NCBI RefSeq assembly: GCF_018063565.1
Contig: NZ_JAGPBB010000016.1
Coordinates: 1-53,052, forward strand
Length of the DNA stretch: 53,052 nucleotides
Source: Rhodoferax sp.
Lineage (GTDB): Bacteria > Pseudomonadota > Gammaproteobacteria > Burkholderiales > Burkholderiaceae_C
Direction: 5' to 3'
Shown here: positions 1 through 8,228 of the stretch, piece by piece
Numbering within the stretch: the stretch's first letter is position 1
Layout: every line of letters begins with the position of its first letter
Notes under the pieces: generated by a model
What the model saw: the letters and a program-made list of their open reading frames with translations, nothing else
What the model was told of the DNA's origin: nothing
Databases searched by the model: none
Position numbers and translations under genes: made by a program

Positions 1-72
1 GGCCACTTCATTGGTCTGTGCTTGATAGAACGGCTCTTGGGTGATGCTGTATTGCTGGGCAAGATTCGTCAT
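1..72 (-). CDS. cbbQ: CbbQ, RuBisCO activase-type AAA+ ATPase (N-terminal fragment)
   Basis: Only the first 24 codons lie in the window. They read MTNLAQQYSITQEPFYQAQ and then TNEVA, which resembles the N-terminus of CbbQ (the EPFY...NEVA block). CbbQ is a MoxR-type AAA+ ATPase that works with CbbO to reactivate inhibited RuBisCO, and a cbbM-cbbQ-cbbO order is usual for form II enzymes. An AGGA Shine-Dalgarno-like sequence precedes the ATG. It is co-directional with cbbM, 415 bp downstream of it, an unusually long gap. The call rests on the short N-terminal match plus position, so it is good but not certain. Confidence 0.7.
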   Translation of the reverse strand, partial: MTNLAQQYSITQEPFYQAQTNEVA

Positions 73-487
73 GGCGGATTCCTGTGGGGTCAACTTTACG
101 GTCGCTGGGAAAAAAGGATGCCGGGTGTTTTGTTAACTGTAACCCGCAGCGCGCGTGGGGTATCTGACTTCGCTCGTGTCCCCCGGCCCCGACTGCGTCT
201 GGGCCTCCTCCTTAACCTCGCTACGCCAGACACCCCACACACGCTGCTGGACGCCGGTTAGGGGGTTACACAGTCTCAACGGAGGGCACAGTTCCACACT
301 AAACGTAAGCGCTTGGTGATGGGCTGCCCTGCAAAGCGTGGACTTGGGGTTTTGCCAAGTCAAGGAGGAGGGGCGGACGCAGTCTACCCCGGGGGACATG
401 AGCGGCGCAGGGCGGCCCATCGCCAGGCGCGCTCCAAACAAAGGAAACCCAAAGTTGCCTTCAGGTTTTCTGTATCAGAGCCCTTGC
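73..487. other. cbbQ-cbbM intergenic spacer, no gene seen
   Basis: This 415-bp stretch separates cbbM from cbbQ. Short open frames exist on both strands but none has a convincing start or recognisable product. The main structure is a pair of inverted repeats (separate entry) that would fold in the cbbM-cbbQ transcript. Confidence 0.6.
172..403. repeat. Inverted repeat pair, about 49 bp per arm
   Basis: Bases 172-220 match the reverse complement of bases 355-403 with roughly 80% identity, including the blocks GTCCCCCGG, GACTGCGT and CCTCCTCCTT. Weaker similarity continues on both sides of each arm. The arms enclose about 134 bp. It could be two head-to-head copies of a dispersed repeat, a MITE-like element, or an RNA hairpin shaping cbbM versus cbbQ message levels. 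No transposase is present. Confidence 0.7.
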
Positions 488-1867
488 TTACTTGTGAACG
501 CCAAGCTTCTCGCGCCAGCCCGGGAAGATCTGGTCAGCATCTTTCGGGAACGACTCGAACGCACGGGCAAATTCCTTGTGCTCTTTGGCGAACTCGATCG
601 GGTCGGCACCGGCTTTCCAGCACTCATACGACTGGCGCAGGGAAATCGCACCGGCTGCGGGTGAGTCAATGTGGCCATAAGAGCCGCCACCGGCGGTGTT
701 GATCACGTTGCCGTGGCCCAGATTCTGGAAGAAACCTGGCAGACGCAGCGCGTTCATGCCGCCCGAGATGATCGGGGTGGTGGGCTTCATGCCATACCAT
801 TTCTGGAAATAGACCGGGCCCTGACACTCGTCACGCTCAATCATGTAGGCAATGTTGCGGTCATCGCCTTCACCTTCCATCTTGCCGTAGCCCATGGTGC
901 CGACGTGGATGCCGCTGGCCCCTTGCAGACGCGAGATTTTGGCCAGCACAAAGGCGGTGTAACCGCGCTTGGCGCTGGGGCTGGTGATCATGCCGTGGCC
1001 GGCGCGGTGGTAATGCAGGTACTGGTTGGGGTACTGGCGACGGGCGGTGGTGATCATGCCGGGGCCGCCGACAAAACCGTCCACCAGGAAGGCGACCTTG
1101 TCCGCATCCGGGCCAAAAGTTTCCAGAATGAAGTCAGCACGGGCGCACATTTCGTAGTGGTCGTCTGCGGTGATGTTGGCCGAGAACAGCTTGGCCTGAC
1201 CGGTTTCGTCCTGGGCGCGCTTCAGGGCGTCATAGACCAGCGGATAAACCTTCTTGGCCGGGCAGAACACCTGGTTGCCTTGCGGCTCGTCGTTCTTGAT
1301 GAAGTCACCACCCAGCCAGAATTGGTAGGCTGCCTTGGCAAACGGCTCGGGACGCAGGCCCAGCTTGGGCTTGATGATGGTGCCGGAAATGTAGCCGCCG
1401 TCTTTCACCGGGCGACCCAGGATGCGCCACATGTCAGTAATGTCTTTGGACGGGCCGTCAAACAGCTGGATGGCGCGCTCGGGCATGTAAAAGTCGTGGA
1501 TCTTGGCGTGCTTGATGTCGCCCATGCCCTGGTTGTTGCCGATGACCAGCGTCAGGAAAGACACAATCATCATGCGCCCGTCAGTCATGTTGCGGTCAAA
1601 CAGGTCAATCGGGTACGCAATGCGCATGTCTTCCGTGGCTTCGTCGATGTAGTACACCAGCGCATCCACACCGCGGGTGAAATCATCGGTGGTGCTGACT
1701 TCCACATTGGTGCCGGTGGAGGACTCGGCGGCAAAGTGCGCGGCCGCCTCCAGGTAGCCGTAGCCGGGCTTGGGTGCCATCTTGTAGGCCACCAGAATGT
1801 GTTTGCCACCGGCAATGAGGTCTTCTTCCTTGAGGCTCAGGTCAGCGTAGCGGTTCGATTGATCCAT
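488..1867 (-). CDS. cbbM: Ribulose-1,5-bisphosphate carboxylase/oxygenase, form II
   Basis: The 459-aa product is a full-length form II RuBisCO, a homodimeric-type enzyme without small subunit that fixes CO2 onto ribulose bisphosphate. Diagnostic segments are present: the catalytic lysine region IIKPKLGL, the carbamylated-lysine and Mg-binding block [14 protein letters not shown], and the phosphate-binding [10 protein letters not shown]. The ATG at 1867 follows AGGAG at good spacing. cbbQ lies downstream and a parA-like gene is divergent. A sigma70-like promoter and a CbbR-type half-site pair lie upstream. Form II enzymes have low CO2/O2 specificity and suit high-CO2, low-O2 habitats, which agrees with the sulfur-oxidation genes in this window. 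Confidence 0.98.
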   Translation of the reverse strand: MDQSNRYADLSLKEEDLIAGGKHILVAYKMAPKPGYGYLEAAAHFAAESSTGTNVEVSTTDDFTRGVDALVYYIDEATEDMRIAYPIDLFDRNMTDGRMMIVSFLTLVIGNNQGMGDIKHAKIHDFYMPERAIQLFDGPSKDITDMWRILGRPVKDGGYISGTIIKPKLGLRPEPFAKAAYQFWLGGDFIKNDEPQGNQVFCPAKKVYPLVYDALKRAQDETGQAKLFSANITADDHYEMCARADFILETFGPDADKVAFLVDGFVGGPGMITTARRQYPNQYLHYHRAGHGMITSPSAKRGYTAFVLAKISRLQGASGIHVGTMGYGKMEGEGDDRNIAYMIERDECQGPVYFQKWYGMKPTTPIISGGMNALRLPGFFQNLGHGNVINTAGGGSYGHIDSPAAGAISLRQSYECWKAGADPIEFAKEHKEFARAFESFPKDADQIFPGWREKLGVHK

Positions 1868-1910
1868 GGTTTATCTCCTGTTGAGTGGGTTGAAGCTGTT
1901 GATGGGCTGA

Positions 1911-1959
1911 ACTATAGACACGCTTATTCATCATGAAAATTCAAATAAATTGCTAATCA
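1911..1959 (-). promoter_or_regulatory. Putative cbbM promoter with CbbR-like site
   Basis: Read toward cbbM, TTTTCA (1934-1939) and TATAGT (1911-1916) are separated by 17 bp, a reasonable sigma70 promoter about 45 bp before the start codon. Immediately upstream, 1946-1959 reads TGA-N8-TTA, fitting the TNA-N7/8-TNA pattern described for CbbR. An 8-bp inverted pair (ATTCATCA / TGATGAAT) also frames this AT-rich region. The assignment is by pattern only. Confidence 0.45.
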
Positions 1960-2063
1960 AATTAGGTTTAACTGATGAATTGGAGGCCATGTGAGGGCGT
2001 TGAGTTCACGGACAATAGCGGCTATTACCCTGCCGATTCACTATTGCGTCAAAGGAGCGCTCC

Positions 2064-2831
2064 ATGCCCATCGTTGTCTTCAATCAAAAAGGCGGTGTCG
2101 GCAAGTCCACCATCACCTGCAATCTGGCCGCCATCAGCGCCAGCCAAGGCCTGCGCACGCTGGTGATCGACCTGGACCCGCAGGGCAACTCCACCAGTTA
2201 TTTGCTTGGCAGCACGGCCAGCGACGATCAACCCACCGTGGCGGGCTTTTTTGAGCATTCGTTAAGCTACAGCTTCAAAACCATTCCAGCGATTGAATTC
2301 GTGGTCGAGACGCCGTTTGAAAATCTTGACGTGATGCCGTCGAGTCCGGCGCTCAACGAGTTGCAGGTCAAGCTCGAATCGCGGCAAAAAATCTACAAGT
2401 TGCGCGAGGCTCTCAAGCAGCTGGGCGAAACTTACGACCGTATCTATATCGATACCCCACCGGCGCTGAACTTCTTTACCCGTGCCGCGCTGATTGGCGC
2501 CACCGGTTGCCTGATCCCGTTTGACTGCGATAGTTTTTCGCGCCAGGCGCTGTATGCGTTGCTCGAGAACGTGCAGGAAATCCGCGCCGACCACAACCCG
2601 CAACTGCAGATCGACGGCATTGTGGTGAACCAGTTCCAGGCGCGTGCCAACCTGCCACAACGCATGGTGGCAGAACTGATTGACGAAGGTTTGCCGGTGC
2701 TGCAGCCGTATTTGCCTTCGTCGGTGAAGATTCGCGAGTCACACGAGCAGTCGCTGCCGATGATTTATTTGGACCCCAACCACAAGATCACGTTGGCGCT
2801 GGTTGAACTGCATGACGGATTGCGCCAGTAA
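2064..2831 (+). CDS. ParA/MinD-family ATPase (solitary)
   Basis: The 255-aa product is a deviant-Walker ParA ATPase: the N-terminal KGGVGKST P-loop, VIDLDPQGN (Walker A') and YIDTPP (Walker B) are intact. Such proteins form ATP-dependent dimers that bind DNA nonspecifically and position plasmids, chromosomes or protein cargo. There is no parB or parS-like partner beside it, so it is not an obvious segregation cassette. It is divergent from cbbM (197-bp gap) and convergent with the AEC permease. The ATG follows AAAGGAG. Cargo positioning related to RuBisCO is conceivable, but no carboxysome gene is seen here, so the role is open. Confidence 0.85.
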   Translation: MPIVVFNQKGGVGKSTITCNLAAISASQGLRTLVIDLDPQGNSTSYLLGSTASDDQPTVAGFFEHSLSYSFKTIPAIEFVVETPFENLDVMPSSPALNELQVKLESRQKIYKLREALKQLGETYDRIYIDTPPALNFFTRAALIGATGCLIPFDCDSFSRQALYALLENVQEIRADHNPQLQIDGIVVNQFQARANLPQRMVAELIDEGLPVLQPYLPSSVKIRESHEQSLPMIYLDPNHKITLALVELHDGLRQ

Positions 2832-2838
2832 CCTGGCT

Positions 2839-3771
2839 TCAGTGTTGCAGCACCAGGAGTAGCAAGCTCAATGTGATGAAAGATAGCACGGTTGCACCTA
2901 GTTGCGCCGCTGAGCAGAGTTTTTCTTGCCCAAAACGCTGCCCCAGCAGCGGGTAGATGCCCATCATGGGCACCGCGGCCATCAGGATGGCGGCGGTGCG
3001 CAAGTCGGGGTTTGACACCGGAAACAGCAGCAGGGCGGCCGCCACGGCCAACGGGTGCAGCAGCAGTTTGCCCAGCACGATCAGGCTGAGGTTGCCCACC
3101 ATGCCACCCAGGTGCAGGCCATGCAGGTTGGCGCCTATGACAAATAGCGCCACCGGACCGGATGCCATCGCCAGCATGTCAACGGTGCGCGCCAGCGGTG
3201 TCGGCAATGGGATGCCCAAAATGGACAGGGCCATGCCCACGGCAATCGACACGATCAGCGGTGAACGCAGCAAGCGGGTGGCAATGCCGCCCAACACCGG
3301 CCAGAAGCGCTGCCCCTGACCGAAGCTGATCTCGGCCAGCGCCAGTGTCAGCGGGATCATCAGCAGGTTTTCCACCAGCATATTGAGTGCCAGCGCCACA
3401 CTGGCAATCGGGCCAATCACCAGCAACGCCAGCGGATAACCAATGTAGCCACTGTTGGAACATGACATACCCATGGCACTGATGGCGCTGACATCAATAG
3501 GTGTCTTGAGCACCCAATGCGCAACCATCAGGCCCACTACCATGGAAACCAAGGACCCCAGCGCCAGCGCCAGCAGGTAGTGGGTGTCGATGACTTCGCC
3601 CATCGAGCGCTGCGAGAAAGTGCGCACAATGAGCGCAGGCAAGGCGAACATCAGCACAAAAGTGCCGAGCGGGCGAATCTCGGTTTTGGCAAATAGCCTG
3701 AACTGGATCGACAAATAACCCAAGCCGATGATCAGAAAAATGGGCAGGGTGATGGAAAAAATGTCCAGCAT
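2839..3771 (-). CDS. AEC-family (auxin efflux carrier) permease
   Basis: The 310-aa product is a hydrophobic protein with about ten predicted membrane segments and the two-half organisation of the AEC/BART superfamily. It shows the family-typical glycine-rich N-terminal segment (IIGLGYLSIQFRLF) and a GYIGYPLALL motif near residue 110. Members export or import small carboxylates or other anions, and the substrate cannot be read from sequence. It is convergent with the parA-like gene, with only 7 bp between the stop codons. It may be co-transcribed after the two small genes upstream, which run in the same direction. Confidence 0.85.
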   Translation of the reverse strand: MLDIFSITLPIFLIIGLGYLSIQFRLFAKTEIRPLGTFVLMFALPALIVRTFSQRSMGEVIDTHYLLALALGSLVSMVVGLMVAHWVLKTPIDVSAISAMGMSCSNSGYIGYPLALLVIGPIASVALALNMLVENLLMIPLTLALAEISFGQGQRFWPVLGGIATRLLRSPLIVSIAVGMALSILGIPLPTPLARTVDMLAMASGPVALFVIGANLHGLHLGGMVGNLSLIVLGKLLLHPLAVAAALLLFPVSNPDLRTAAILMAAVPMMGIYPLLGQRFGQEKLCSAAQLGATVLSFITLSLLLLVLQH

Positions 3772-3851
3772 GGGGGCGATCTTGCAGCAAGGGGTCCCGC
3801 CAGAAACATCAGACCATCATGGTGTGCCCTGCGCGCATGTAAACCCGGAGT

Positions 3852-4067
3852 CTAGATCTGGCGGGCCCACGGACCCAGCGTCTGCCGCTCCGCGCGCGCC
3901 AGTTCGCGCGCAAACCGGGCGGATGCGAGCAACGAGTTCTTGAGCAGACCCCAGCGAACGGCTTGGGCGTACTGCTCACGCGCCAGGTCAAATGGCAGGC
4001 CCAGCAGCAAGGAGGCGGTGCGCCGAAAGTTGCCAGCGCCGGGGCTGGTCGGGGAGTTGGATTTCAT
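3852..4067 (-). CDS. Small protein of unknown function (71 aa)
   Basis: The start chosen is the ATG at 4067 because GAGGAAAT precedes it at ideal spacing; the frame stays open further upstream but without a ribosome site. The product is a basic, probably helical protein with a central amphipathic stretch (LLLGLPFDLAREQYAQAVRW). It contains no signal peptide or cysteine. It begins 10 bp after the stop of the 89-aa gene, so the two form a pair. I do not recognise the family. Confidence 0.65.
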   Translation of the reverse strand: MKSNSPTSPGAGNFRRTASLLLGLPFDLAREQYAQAVRWGLLKNSLLASARFARELARAERQTLGPWARQI

Positions 4068-4077
4068 GGTAATTTCC

Positions 4078-4347
4078 TCATTCGGCGGCTTTTTCATGAC
4101 GGTTGGCGGCGGCATACAAGTCTTGGGCATACCGTGGGTCGTGGGCGTAAAAGCGGTCGGCATAGGCGCGCAGTTCTGCGGCTTGTTGTTGTGCCGTCAG
4201 TTGCGGATCCGGCTGGCGGTACTGCGCCAGCTTGAAAAATGCTGCCACGACCAGTCGTCGGGTGGCCAGCGCCAGATCTTGTAAGGCGGTCAGGACGTTT
4301 TGTGCTTCCAACGTCAGATTGGGCGCCTGATAAGTGGTGTCGGTCAT
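4078..4347 (-). CDS. Small protein of unknown function (89 aa)
   Basis: The ATG at 4347 follows AAAGGAAT and begins MTDTTYQAPNLTLEAQNVL. The product is soluble, Ala/Gln/Tyr-rich and likely all-helical, with an aromatic C-terminal stretch (YADRFYAHDPRYAQDLYAAA). It has no recognised domain. It is the first gene of a two-gene unit with the 71-aa protein, lying between cbbR and the AEC permease and reading away from the cbb operon. Its upstream region carries a palindrome and a short tandem repeat, so it may be individually regulated. Confidence 0.7.
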   Translation of the reverse strand: MTDTTYQAPNLTLEAQNVLTALQDLALATRRLVVAAFFKLAQYRQPDPQLTAQQQAAELRAYADRFYAHDPRYAQDLYAAANRHEKAAE

Positions 4348-4375
4348 GGTCGATTCCTTTGTGAAAACCAAATGG

Positions 4376-4406
4376 TGCAGTGCAGTGCAGTATAGGGTAA
4401 ACCCTA
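4376..4406. promoter_or_regulatory. TGCAG tandem repeat and TAGGGT-AA-ACCCTA dyad
   Basis: Three tandem TGCAG units (4376-4390) are followed by a perfect 6-bp inverted repeat, TAGGGT (4393-4398) and ACCCTA (4401-4406). This lies 30-60 bp upstream of the 89-aa gene, where an operator or promoter element would be expected. The binding protein is unknown. Confidence 0.35.
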
Positions 4407-4474
4407 ATATCGCGAGGCATCCTTGGTTAGCGTGGGGTTTTTCCGTCTCCACTTTGCGACACCCTGACGAACCC

Positions 4475-5386
4475 TTAACTCCAGGTGTCCATCAAGGCGC
4501 CGCCCTGCTCGATCAGAAAGCCTTTGAACGCCTTGGCGGCCGGCGAGAGCTTTTTGCTGCTGAGATGCGTCACATACCAGTGGTTGATCTGTGGCAGGCC
4601 CTGTACGTCGAGCAGGGCAATGTGGCCGCTGGCGAGTTCGTGGCGAATGGTGCGCATCGACAAGAAGCTCAATCCCATGCCGGCCATCACCGCCTGCTTG
4701 ATGGTCTCGTTGCTGGGCATGCCCATCACCACCCTGAGTGTTGTCTTGTGGTCTTCAAACAGGCGCTGCATCGCCGCGCGGGTGCCTGAGCCTTCTTCAC
4801 GCACCACAAAGCTGTACTCGGCCAATGCTTCAAACGGCAGGTTTTTGCGCCGTGCCAGCGGGTGGTCGGGTGGTGCCACCATCACCAGCGGGTTGGTGGC
4901 AAAGGGGGTGGCTTCGCAGTCGAGGTGGCTGGGTGCGCGCCCCATCACCACCAGGTCGGTTTCGTTGCGTGCCAGCAGACCGAGCACGTTCTCGCGGTTA
5001 TCGATGTTGAGCTGCACATCGATACCCGGGTGCAATCGGGTAAAGCGCACCAGCAGCATCGGGATGAAGTACTTGGAGGTGCTCACCACCGCCAGGTCGA
5101 TGCGGCCTTTTTTCAGGCCCACATGCTCGGCCATCAGGGCCTCGAGGTCCTTGAACTGTCCCATGGCGTTGGTGGCGTAGGTCAAAAATGCTTCGCCTGC
5201 CGCAGTCAACTGAATGTTGCGCCCCATCGGCTCCACCAGCGCCAGACCGAACGCGTCTTCCAACTGGCGCAGTTGCATTGACACGGCTGGTTGCGTGACA
5301 AACAGGCGCTCAGCCGCCTTGGAAACCGAGCGCTGGCGCGCCACTTCCATAAAAGTCTGGATTTGTTTGAAGGTGTAGGGGCGCAT
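4475..5386 (-). CDS. cbbR: CbbR, LysR-type regulator of the Calvin-cycle genes
   Basis: The 303-aa product has an N-terminal winged HTH (about residues 1-65, with the LysR signature SVSKAAERLFVTQPAVSMQL) and a periplasmic-binding-protein-like effector domain. Full-length LTTRs are about 300 aa. Divergent placement beside cbbY and the cbb operon is the classical CbbR arrangement; CbbR activates cbb genes in response to metabolites such as RuBP, PEP or NADPH. The ATG at 5386 lies next to a dyad (5398-5415) that fits the CbbR site pattern. cbbM is nearly 3 kb away and may also be a target. Confidence 0.9.
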   Translation of the reverse strand: MRPYTFKQIQTFMEVARQRSVSKAAERLFVTQPAVSMQLRQLEDAFGLALVEPMGRNIQLTAAGEAFLTYATNAMGQFKDLEALMAEHVGLKKGRIDLAVVSTSKYFIPMLLVRFTRLHPGIDVQLNIDNRENVLGLLARNETDLVVMGRAPSHLDCEATPFATNPLVMVAPPDHPLARRKNLPFEALAEYSFVVREEGSGTRAAMQRLFEDHKTTLRVVMGMPSNETIKQAVMAGMGLSFLSMRTIRHELASGHIALLDVQGLPQINHWYVTHLSSKKLSPAAKAFKGFLIEQGGALMDTWS

Positions 5387-5397
5387 GGACTGAGTTA

Positions 5398-5415
5398 CAT
5401 CAGGGGTTCCTGATG
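5398..5415. promoter_or_regulatory. Putative CbbR operator in the cbbR-cbbY divergent region
   Basis: CATCAGG-GGTT-CCTGATG is a perfect 7-bp inverted repeat. Bases 5400-5413 read TCA-N8-TGA, matching the CbbR TNA-N7/8-TNA consensus and the general LysR T-N11-A rule. It sits about 12 bp upstream of the cbbR start and about 100 bp upstream of cbbY, suited to autoregulation and operon activation. Confidence 0.6.
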
Positions 5416-5517
5416 ATTTTTCAATAAAACGTGATTAGAGTTTATGAGTCAGCCCCATTAAAGTAAAGCCATGCCGATCGCAGTCGGCCCTTTTTCACCC
5501 GCAAAGGACACTCTTCC

Positions 5518-6246
5518 ATGGCCACTGGCGCTCTGAAAGCTCTGATTTTTGATGTCGACGGCACGCTGGCCGACACCGAGAGCGTGCACATGGCCGCCTT
5601 CAACCACGCCTTTGCCGAAGTCGGCCTGGGTTGGGTCTGGAGCACCGACATGTATATCGGACTGCTGGAGATTTCGGGCGGCAAGGAACGCATCCTGCAT
5701 TACTGGAACCAGGTCAACCCTGCAGTCAGAGAGCTTGACGCTCACGCGCTGCACGACCAGATCGTGCGTATCCATGAGCTTAAAACAGCGGCTTACGAGG
5801 CGGCTGTCAACAGCGGTGCGGTGAGTCTACGCCCCGGCGTCCTCAAGCTCATGGACGAGGCACTGAGCGCCGGCCTGCAACTCTCGATTGCCACCACCAC
5901 CTCACCGGTGAACATTGCCGCATTGATGCGTCACGCCGTCGGTGCGGACTGGCGTCTGAACTTTTCAGCCATTGGCGATGCGTCCACCGCCCCGATCAAA
6001 AAGCCGCACCCGCAGGTGTATTTGCAGATGCTGGCCGCACTCAAACTGCCTGCGGCTGCCTGCCTGGCGTTTGAAGACTCCAACAATGGCCTGCGGGCGG
6101 CCACGGCGGCGGGCCTGGGGACCATCATCACGCCGAACCCGTTTACCGCGCACCATGACTTCACGGGCGCGCTCAAAGTTGTGCCTGATTTGAGCCATGT
6201 CACGCTGACCGCCCTGCGCCAGTGGCAGAATTTCCCGCGGGCCTGA
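5518..6246 (+). CDS. cbbY: CbbY, HAD-family sugar-bisphosphate phosphatase
   Basis: The 242-aa product is a HAD hydrolase. The nucleophile motif I reads FDVDGTLADTES, motif II is IATTTS, and motif IV contains FEDSNNGLRAA with the acidic Mg ligands. CbbY removes xylulose-1,5-bisphosphate, a misfire product that inhibits RuBisCO. The alternative family, phosphoglycolate phosphatase, is represented by a separate HAD gene further down the same operon (cbbZ), which supports the CbbY call here. This is the first gene of the plus-strand cbb operon, 131 bp from cbbR, with AAAGGA upstream of the ATG. Confidence 0.88.
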   Translation: MATGALKALIFDVDGTLADTESVHMAAFNHAFAEVGLGWVWSTDMYIGLLEISGGKERILHYWNQVNPAVRELDAHALHDQIVRIHELKTAAYEAAVNSGAVSLRPGVLKLMDEALSAGLQLSIATTTSPVNIAALMRHAVGADWRLNFSAIGDASTAPIKKPHPQVYLQMLAALKLPAAACLAFEDSNNGLRAATAAGLGTIITPNPFTAHHDFTGALKVVPDLSHVTLTALRQWQNFPRA

Positions 6247-6296
6247 AGCGCACCCGCTGCCTGTTCAATTTTTAACCTTCTGAAAGCACCTTCCCC

Positions 6297-6995
6297 ATGA
6301 ACTCCAGCCCCGTCCTGCGTTTGGCTCCATCCATTCTGTCTGCCGACTTTGCCCGCCTGGGCGAAGAGGTACGCGCCATTGAGGCTGCGGGTTGCGACCT
6401 GGTGCACTTTGATGTAATGGACAACCATTACGTGCCCAACCTGACCATTGGCCCGCTGGTGTGCGAAGCCATCCGCCCCCATGTGAGCATCCCGATCGAC
6501 GTGCATTTGATGGTCGAGCCGGTGGACGCCATCATTCCGCTGTTTGCCAAGGCCGGTGCCAACATCATCACCTTTCACCCCGAGGCGTCCAAGCATGTGG
6601 ACCGCAGTCTGTCGATGATTCGCGAGCTGGGCTGCAAGGCCGGTCTGGTGCTCAACCCGGCCACCCCGGTGGATGTGCTGGACCATGTGATGGACAAACT
6701 CGACATGATTTTGCTGATGAGCGTCAACCCTGGCTTTGGCGGGCAGAAGTTCATCCCCAGCACACTCGCCAAACTGCGCACGGTGCGCGCCAAAATTGAC
6801 GCCCATGTGGCCGCCGGTGGCCAGCCGATCTGGCTGGAGGTGGACGGTGGTGTCAAGACCGACAACATCGGCGAAATCGTCGCCGCTGGCGCCGACACCT
6901 GCGTGGCGGGCAGTGCCGTATTTGGTGCCAAAGACCCCGATGGTGGCTACAAGGGTGTGATGCAGGCGCTACGCCGCGCGGCCCACCCTGCCTGA
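6297..6995 (+). CDS. cbbE: Ribulose-phosphate 3-epimerase
   Basis: The 232-aa TIM-barrel protein interconverts ribulose 5-phosphate and xylulose 5-phosphate in the regenerative part of the Calvin cycle. It starts with the typical [17 protein letters not shown], carries the metal-binding [12 protein letters not shown] and HLMVEPV motifs, the [12 protein letters not shown] phosphate loop, and the second active-site aspartate in LEVDGGV. The length is normal. It lies 50 bp after cbbY and 40 bp before cbbF in the same operon. Confidence 0.96.
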   Translation: MNSSPVLRLAPSILSADFARLGEEVRAIEAAGCDLVHFDVMDNHYVPNLTIGPLVCEAIRPHVSIPIDVHLMVEPVDAIIPLFAKAGANIITFHPEASKHVDRSLSMIRELGCKAGLVLNPATPVDVLDHVMDKLDMILLMSVNPGFGGQKFIPSTLAKLRTVRAKIDAHVAAGGQPIWLEVDGGVKTDNIGEIVAAGADTCVAGSAVFGAKDPDGGYKGVMQALRRAAHPA

Positions 6996-7035
6996 TCAGA
7001 CCACCGCAAGTATTTAAATTACCAGGAGACTTCCT

Positions 7036-8139
7036 ATGTCCATGACCCTTCGTTCCAACCGGTCGACGCTGACGCAATTCCTGATCGAGGAACGCCGCCG
7101 TTTCCCTTCTGCCAGCGGCGACTTCAATGCGCTGATTCTTGACGTGGCGCTGGCCTGCAAAGGTATCGCCAAGGCCGTGGCCTATGGCGAACTCGCTGGC
7201 ATGATGGGCAACCATGCTGCCGACGAGGGTGGCTCGGTCAATGTGCAAGGCGAAACGCAGAAAAAGCTCGACGTGCTCTCCAACGACGTCTTCATGCAGC
7301 GCACCGAGTGGTCAGGCAACCTGGCTGGCATGGCCTCGGAAGAGATGGACTTGCCCTACCAGATCCCCAAGCAGTACCCGCGGGGTAACTACTTGATCGT
7401 GTTTGACCCGCTTGACGGTTCGAGCAACATCGACGTCAATGTGTCGGTGGGCAGCATCTTCAGTGTGCTGCGCGCGCCACAAGAGGTGATTGACTCCGGG
7501 CGCGATGTGGTCGAGGCGGATTTTTTCCAGCCCGGCACGAAACAGATGGCGGCGGGTTACGCCCTGTATGGCCCTACCACCATGCTGGTGCTGACCGTGG
7601 GCGACGGCGTCAACGGCTTCACGCTGGACCCGAATCTGGGCGAGTTCATGCTCACCCACCCCAAACTGCGCATTCCCGAAGACACGCAGGAATTTGCCAT
7701 CAACGCCTCCAACGCGCGCTTCTGGCAGGTGCCGGTCAAACGCTATGTGGACGAGTGCCTGGCCGGCAAGACCGGCCCGCGTGGCAAAGACTTCAACATG
7801 CGCTGGATTGCCAGTATGGTGGCTGAGGCGCACCGCATTCTGATGCGCGGCGGCGTCTTCATGTACCCGCGTGACACCAAAGACCCGTCCAAACCGGGTC
7901 GCCTGCGCCTGCTCTACGAAGCCAATCCGGTGGGCATGATCATGGAGCAGGCCGGTGGGCGCGCCTCCACCGGTGAGATGCCGGTGCTCGAAGTCCAGCC
8001 CAGCAGTCTGCACCAGCGCATAGGCTTTGTGTTCGGCTCGAAAAACGAGGTGGAGCGCATCGAGCGCTACCACCGCGAACCGGTCGAGGTCGAACTGCAC
8101 AACCCGCTGTTTGCCGAACGTAGTCTGTTTCGCGACTGA
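7036..8139 (+). CDS. cbbF: Fructose-1,6-bisphosphatase, class I
   Basis: The 367-aa product is a class I FBPase that may also hydrolyse sedoheptulose-1,7-bisphosphate, as CbbF enzymes often do. The metal site [17 protein letters not shown] is intact, as is the substrate region [20 protein letters not shown] with the G(G)RAS segment near the C-terminus. The N-terminus retains the conserved NVQGE[11 protein letters not shown] stretch. An AGGAG site precedes the ATG at 7036. Its stop is followed by a copy of the dispersed palindromic repeat before cbbP. Confidence 0.96.
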   Translation: MSMTLRSNRSTLTQFLIEERRRFPSASGDFNALILDVALACKGIAKAVAYGELAGMMGNHAADEGGSVNVQGETQKKLDVLSNDVFMQRTEWSGNLAGMASEEMDLPYQIPKQYPRGNYLIVFDPLDGSSNIDVNVSVGSIFSVLRAPQEVIDSGRDVVEADFFQPGTKQMAAGYALYGPTTMLVLTVGDGVNGFTLDPNLGEFMLTHPKLRIPEDTQEFAINASNARFWQVPVKRYVDECLAGKTGPRGKDFNMRWIASMVAEAHRILMRGGVFMYPRDTKDPSKPGRLRLLYEANPVGMIMEQAGGRASTGEMPVLEVQPSSLHQRIGFVFGSKNEVERIERYHREPVEVELHNPLFAERSLFRD

Positions 8140-8154
8140 TTATTAACAAAAAAT

Positions 8155-8190
8155 ATAGCTGCCAGCGCATACCCATATTGGGCTAGAGCC
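8155..8190 (+). repeat. Dispersed 35-bp palindromic repeat, copy 1 (cbbF-cbbP)
   Basis: ATAGCTGCCAGCGC, then GGGCTAGAGCC, matches the copies at 12011, 13417 and (reverse) 43565 in the conserved ends TAGCT...AGCGC and CTAGAGC. It is non-coding and lies directly after the cbbF stop codon. Confidence 0.6.
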
Positions 8191-8228
8191 TGTTTTATAC
8201 CAATTTTTAAACTTGAGGAGAGCTTGCC

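Noticed and set aside
671-1936. Long open frame (421 codons) on the plus strand, antisense to cbbM
   Set aside because: It mirrors the codon structure of a certain RuBisCO gene in high-GC DNA, has no recognisable domain and no good start site.
2064-2831. McdA-type carboxysome positioning ATPase
   Set aside because: No carboxysome shell or McdB-like gene in the window and the RuBisCO is form II, so this specific role is not supported.
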